A program made the position numbers and the translations under genes. Positions 61,832 to 64,000 of a stretch of DNA of 64,000 nucleotides are shown here, piece after piece (position 1 is the stretch's first letter; every line of letters begins with the position of its first letter). This stretch comes from Acidobacteriota bacterium (GTDB lineage: Bacteria > Acidobacteriota > Blastocatellia > RBC074), in the NCBI GenBank assembly GCA_016196035.1, contig JACPYM010000054.1, forward strand, positions 62,001 to 126,000, given 5' to 3'. Below the pieces are notes generated by a model. The model did not search any database. It was not told the DNA's origin and saw only the letters and a list, made by a program, of their open reading frames with translations.

Positions 61832-63706
61832 CTAAGGGCGCTCTACCCTCGGCACAAAACACGGCATCGAGTCTTCCCAAAGACTGTCCGTAAGTTGCCG
61901 TTTCTCTGTCCCGTCAGCCTTCATCATGAAAATCGCGCCATAGGGCTGAAAGGTATTGTCATAGTACGCGGCTTCTTCCTTGAAGCCCGCTTGCCCGCTA
62001 TTCCACAGCACAGATTTGCCATCGTCGCTCCAGACCGCGTGCGCGTCATTGGCGGGCGAGGTGGTCAGCCGGCGCAATTCGGAGCCGTCAGGCCGGATGG
62101 TGAAGATGTCGAAATTCCCGTCATCGAGTTTGCGCGTGAACACGATGCGCTCGCCGGTAGGTGACCAGTACGGCACATTGTCGTATGCGGTGGTCAGCAC
62201 CCGCACCGAGCGGTCGGCCAGATTCAGAATGCGCAAGCCCATTTCCTTCGCGCCCCACACCCGGTAAACAATTTGTTTGCCATCCGGCGCATAGCTGGGA
62301 AACCCGGCGTTCGGCTCTCCCGCAGTGAGGTCTTGCACGTCGGTGCCATCCCGGCGCACCAGCATTAGCTTCGCGGGTTTCTGATTGCGCTCCTGCAAAA
62401 ATCCGCCGAAGCCAAACACAATCGTCTGTCCGTCCGGTGACCAGCTTGGCGCAAAGGCCGATCCACCCTGCGCCGGAAAGGGCCGAAACTTGTTGCTGCC
62501 GTCCGCCTCCATAATCGCAATCGAGGAATCCACGTTTTTATCCGTCACGACCAATTTGCCGTCCTTGCTGAAACTGGGGAACACGTCGGTGTAGCGGTAT
62601 TCGTAATTGGCGTCCCAACTGTAAAGCAGCTTATTTTGCGGTCGGGGTTTGAAACTCACTTGCTCATAAATCACGGTCTTGCCATCGGGCGACCAGGCTG
62701 GCGCGCGCAGTTTTCGTTTGACCGCCGCACTGCCGCCTGTGTAACTGAGTCCTTCATTCGGCCCGGCTTTGATCAGATAGCCAATCGTTTCAGCAGTCAG
62801 AAACTGAGGCGCGACTTTCAAGCCCGGCCCACTTGTACGCTCGACCCGTTCGCCCGTCGCAACGTTGACTGAAATAATCTGTGAAGTCGTTGCGTTGACC
62901 AGGCCCGGCCAGTGCGCCTTCCAGGTCTCTTCGACCGGGAGTTCATAAAACACAAGCTGCTTGCCATCGGGCGACCATTTCGGCGCGCCCGCACTGAGGC
63001 CGGGTTGTGTGATGCGGCGCAGCCCTTTGCCGTCGGGCTGAACAAGGTAAATGCTCAACTCCTGAACATGCTCCCAGCCGCTGCCGTTGCTGTGCCCTTT
63101 CCATTCGGTATTGCGGTCAGAGGAAAACGCGAGCCATTTGCCGTCGGGCGACCACGACGGGCGGAAAAATCCATTCGGCTTGGCCGGGTCGCCTTGTATG
63201 CCCGTTTGCCCAGTCAGATTGCGCAGCCGCCGCGTCTTGAGATCGAGAATCCAGATGTTGGCTTTGTAATTGCCACGGCTGGAAACAAAGGCGAGTTGCG
63301 TCCCGTCTGGCGACAACGTTCCCTGATCGTCCACCGCCGGACTGTCGGTCAACCGCTCCAGTCCCGTACCGTCTGGGTGAACGCGGTAAAGGTCAGCCTG
63401 CCCGTCACCGTTGCGTTCGGAAGTAAACACAATCCACTTGCCATCCGGCGCATATGAAGCGTGATAATCGAAGCCGGAACTCGCCAAGAGTTTGCGTTCA
63501 TTCGTCCCGTCCGCATTGGCGACATAAAGCTCGGATGCCGCAGGGCCGATGCGATTCATCAGCATGACGCCCTTTTCATTGGCGGCGCTTTCTTTTTCGC
63601 TGGGCAGGAACTTGTGGTGTCGCCAGCGTGTGGCTTCGACGAATCCCGTGAAGCCCGCCAGTACGAATAAAAACAGCATTCCGATGATAAGGTTTCTGAT
63701 CTTCAT
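61832..63706 (-). CDS. Secreted PD40/TolB-type beta-propeller protein
   Basis: A 624-residue protein with an N-terminal signal or anchor (hydrophobic 6-22). It then consists almost entirely of TolB-like PD40 blades: repeated WSPDGKWLAF, YAPDGKQIVY and HPDGTGLERLT motifs, roughly a dozen. Such proteins bind partners as all-beta propellers, often together with proteases or transporters. No catalytic domain is attached. The upstream EF-hand gene ends 15 bp before this start, so the two are likely one operon. Function beyond exported propeller is unknown. Confidence 0.88.
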   Translation of the reverse strand: MKIRNLIIGMLFLFVLAGFTGFVEATRWRHHKFLPSEKESAANEKGVMLMNRIGPAASELYVANADGTNERKLLASSGFDYHASYAPDGKWIVFTSERNGDGQADLYRVHPDGTGLERLTDSPAVDDQGTLSPDGTQLAFVSSRGNYKANIWILDLKTRRLRNLTGQTGIQGDPAKPNGFFRPSWSPDGKWLAFSSDRNTEWKGHSNGSGWEHVQELSIYLVQPDGKGLRRITQPGLSAGAPKWSPDGKQLVFYELPVEETWKAHWPGLVNATTSQIISVNVATGERVERTSGPGLKVAPQFLTAETIGYLIKAGPNEGLSYTGGSAAVKRKLRAPAWSPDGKTVIYEQVSFKPRPQNKLLYSWDANYEYRYTDVFPSFSKDGKLVVTDKNVDSSIAIMEADGSNKFRPFPAQGGSAFAPSWSPDGQTIVFGFGGFLQERNQKPAKLMLVRRDGTDVQDLTAGEPNAGFPSYAPDGKQIVYRVWGAKEMGLRILNLADRSVRVLTTAYDNVPYWSPTGERIVFTRKLDDGNFDIFTIRPDGSELRRLTTSPANDAHAVWSDDGKSVLWNSGQAGFKEEAAYYDNTFQPYGAIFMMKADGTEKRQLTDSLWEDSMPCFVPRVERP

Positions 63707-63721
63707 GAATTTCTCTTTCCC

Positions 63722-64000
63722 CTAGCGATGCTCATCGCGTTCCTTGCGCCGTGCGGCTTCGCTTTGCGCTTCGGCCAGCTTGCGCAGTTCGTCTTTGCTC
63801 AGCACGCCGTCTTGATTGGCGTCGCCGCGCGCGAACAATCCCTGCATGCGTTCGGACACTTCGTCCTTGCTGAGTTGGCCGTCGCCGTTGCGGTCGAATT
63901 CGAGCAACTCTTTGACGATCTCATCCGGCGTAGGGCCGCTGGGGCCCGGTTTTCTGAAGACCCTGAAGGCAATGAAGGCAACGATACAAACGACGCCGAG
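63722..64000 (-). CDS. EF-hand membrane protein (5' end outside window)
   Basis: At least 92 residues; the start lies beyond the right edge. Reading from the edge, a hydrophobic segment (GVVCIVAFIAF) is followed by a Pro/Gly-rich linker and two EF-hand loops (DRNGDGQLSKDE and DANQDGVLSKDE, canonical Ca-binding spacing D-x-N/D-x-D-G-x-L), then a charged Ala/Glu/Arg tail ending KERDEHR. This suggests a small membrane-anchored calcium-binding protein. It lies 15 bp upstream of the PD40 propeller gene on the same strand, so it is likely co-transcribed with it. Confidence 0.8.
   Translation of the reverse strand, partial: LGVVCIVAFIAFRVFRKPGPSGPTPDEIVKELLEFDRNGDGQLSKDEVSERMQGLFARGDANQDGVLSKDELRKLAEAQSEAARRKERDEHR

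Overview
The window looks like chromosomal DNA of an Acidobacteriota bacterium. It is fairly GC-rich and Gram-negative (Kdo synthesis genes, TonB-dependent outer-membrane proteins). Three giant secreted proteins end in the 'Solibacter' C-terminal domain (TIGR03437 type). There are also three Oar-like TonB receptors with an N-terminal carboxypeptidase-regulatory domain, several PD40/TolB-propeller proteins and an SBBP-repeat protein. This combination is typical of that phylum. The phylum call is inference; no ribosomal marker is present beyond one tRNA.

Layout. 0.3-2.8 kb: end of a bacterial-microcompartment operon (BMC-H shell protein, a retropepsin-like aspartic protease, and a CoA-acylating-type aldehyde dehydrogenase with a C-terminal extension). 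2.9-9.1 kb: SPFH/prohibitin protein, SWIM-SNF2 helicase, methyltransferase, small membrane protein. 9.2-13.4 kb: two half-ABC exporters forming a probable heterodimer, separated by a DUF4258/YgiT-type toxin-antitoxin-like pair; then tRNA-Thr(CGT). 14.1-26.1 kb: two paralogous giant secreted proteins (PKD, NHL-like propeller, IPT/TIG repeats, TIGR03437), with 13 and 3 IPT repeats. 26.3-30.7 kb (minus strand): GNAT acetyltransferase, DUF3298-type lipoprotein, membrane-anchored CHAT protease. 30.7-31.6 kb: gene-poor, lower-GC stretch with a possible relic.

31.6-43.7 kb: pyrG, a 6.2-kb mosaic surface protein, kdsA, an M1-peptidase-like protein lacking the zinc motif, a small membrane protein and kdsC. 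The CTP synthase and Kdo enzymes together point to lipopolysaccharide inner-core precursor supply (CMP-Kdo). 43.9-48.9 kb (minus): secreted hypothetical protein, GH5-like glycoside hydrolase, propeller-amidohydrolase. 49.2-56.7 kb: two plus-strand TonB-receptor-like proteins. 56.9-58.0 kb (minus): DUF420 protein and cytochrome c oxidase subunit III. 58.1-61.4 kb (minus): third TonB receptor. 61.8-64.0 kb (minus): PD40 protein preceded by an EF-hand membrane protein cut by the window end.

The most notable non-coding signal is a family of about 178-bp palindromic, MITE-like elements (43.7, 45.7, 52.5 and 56.8 kb). Two full-length copies lie exactly at the stop codons of kdsC and the DUF420 gene. 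They look like TA-targeted insertions into TAA stops that regenerate a TAG stop. A different inverted-repeat element lies at 61.5 kb. No transposase, CRISPR array, phage or rRNA gene was seen.
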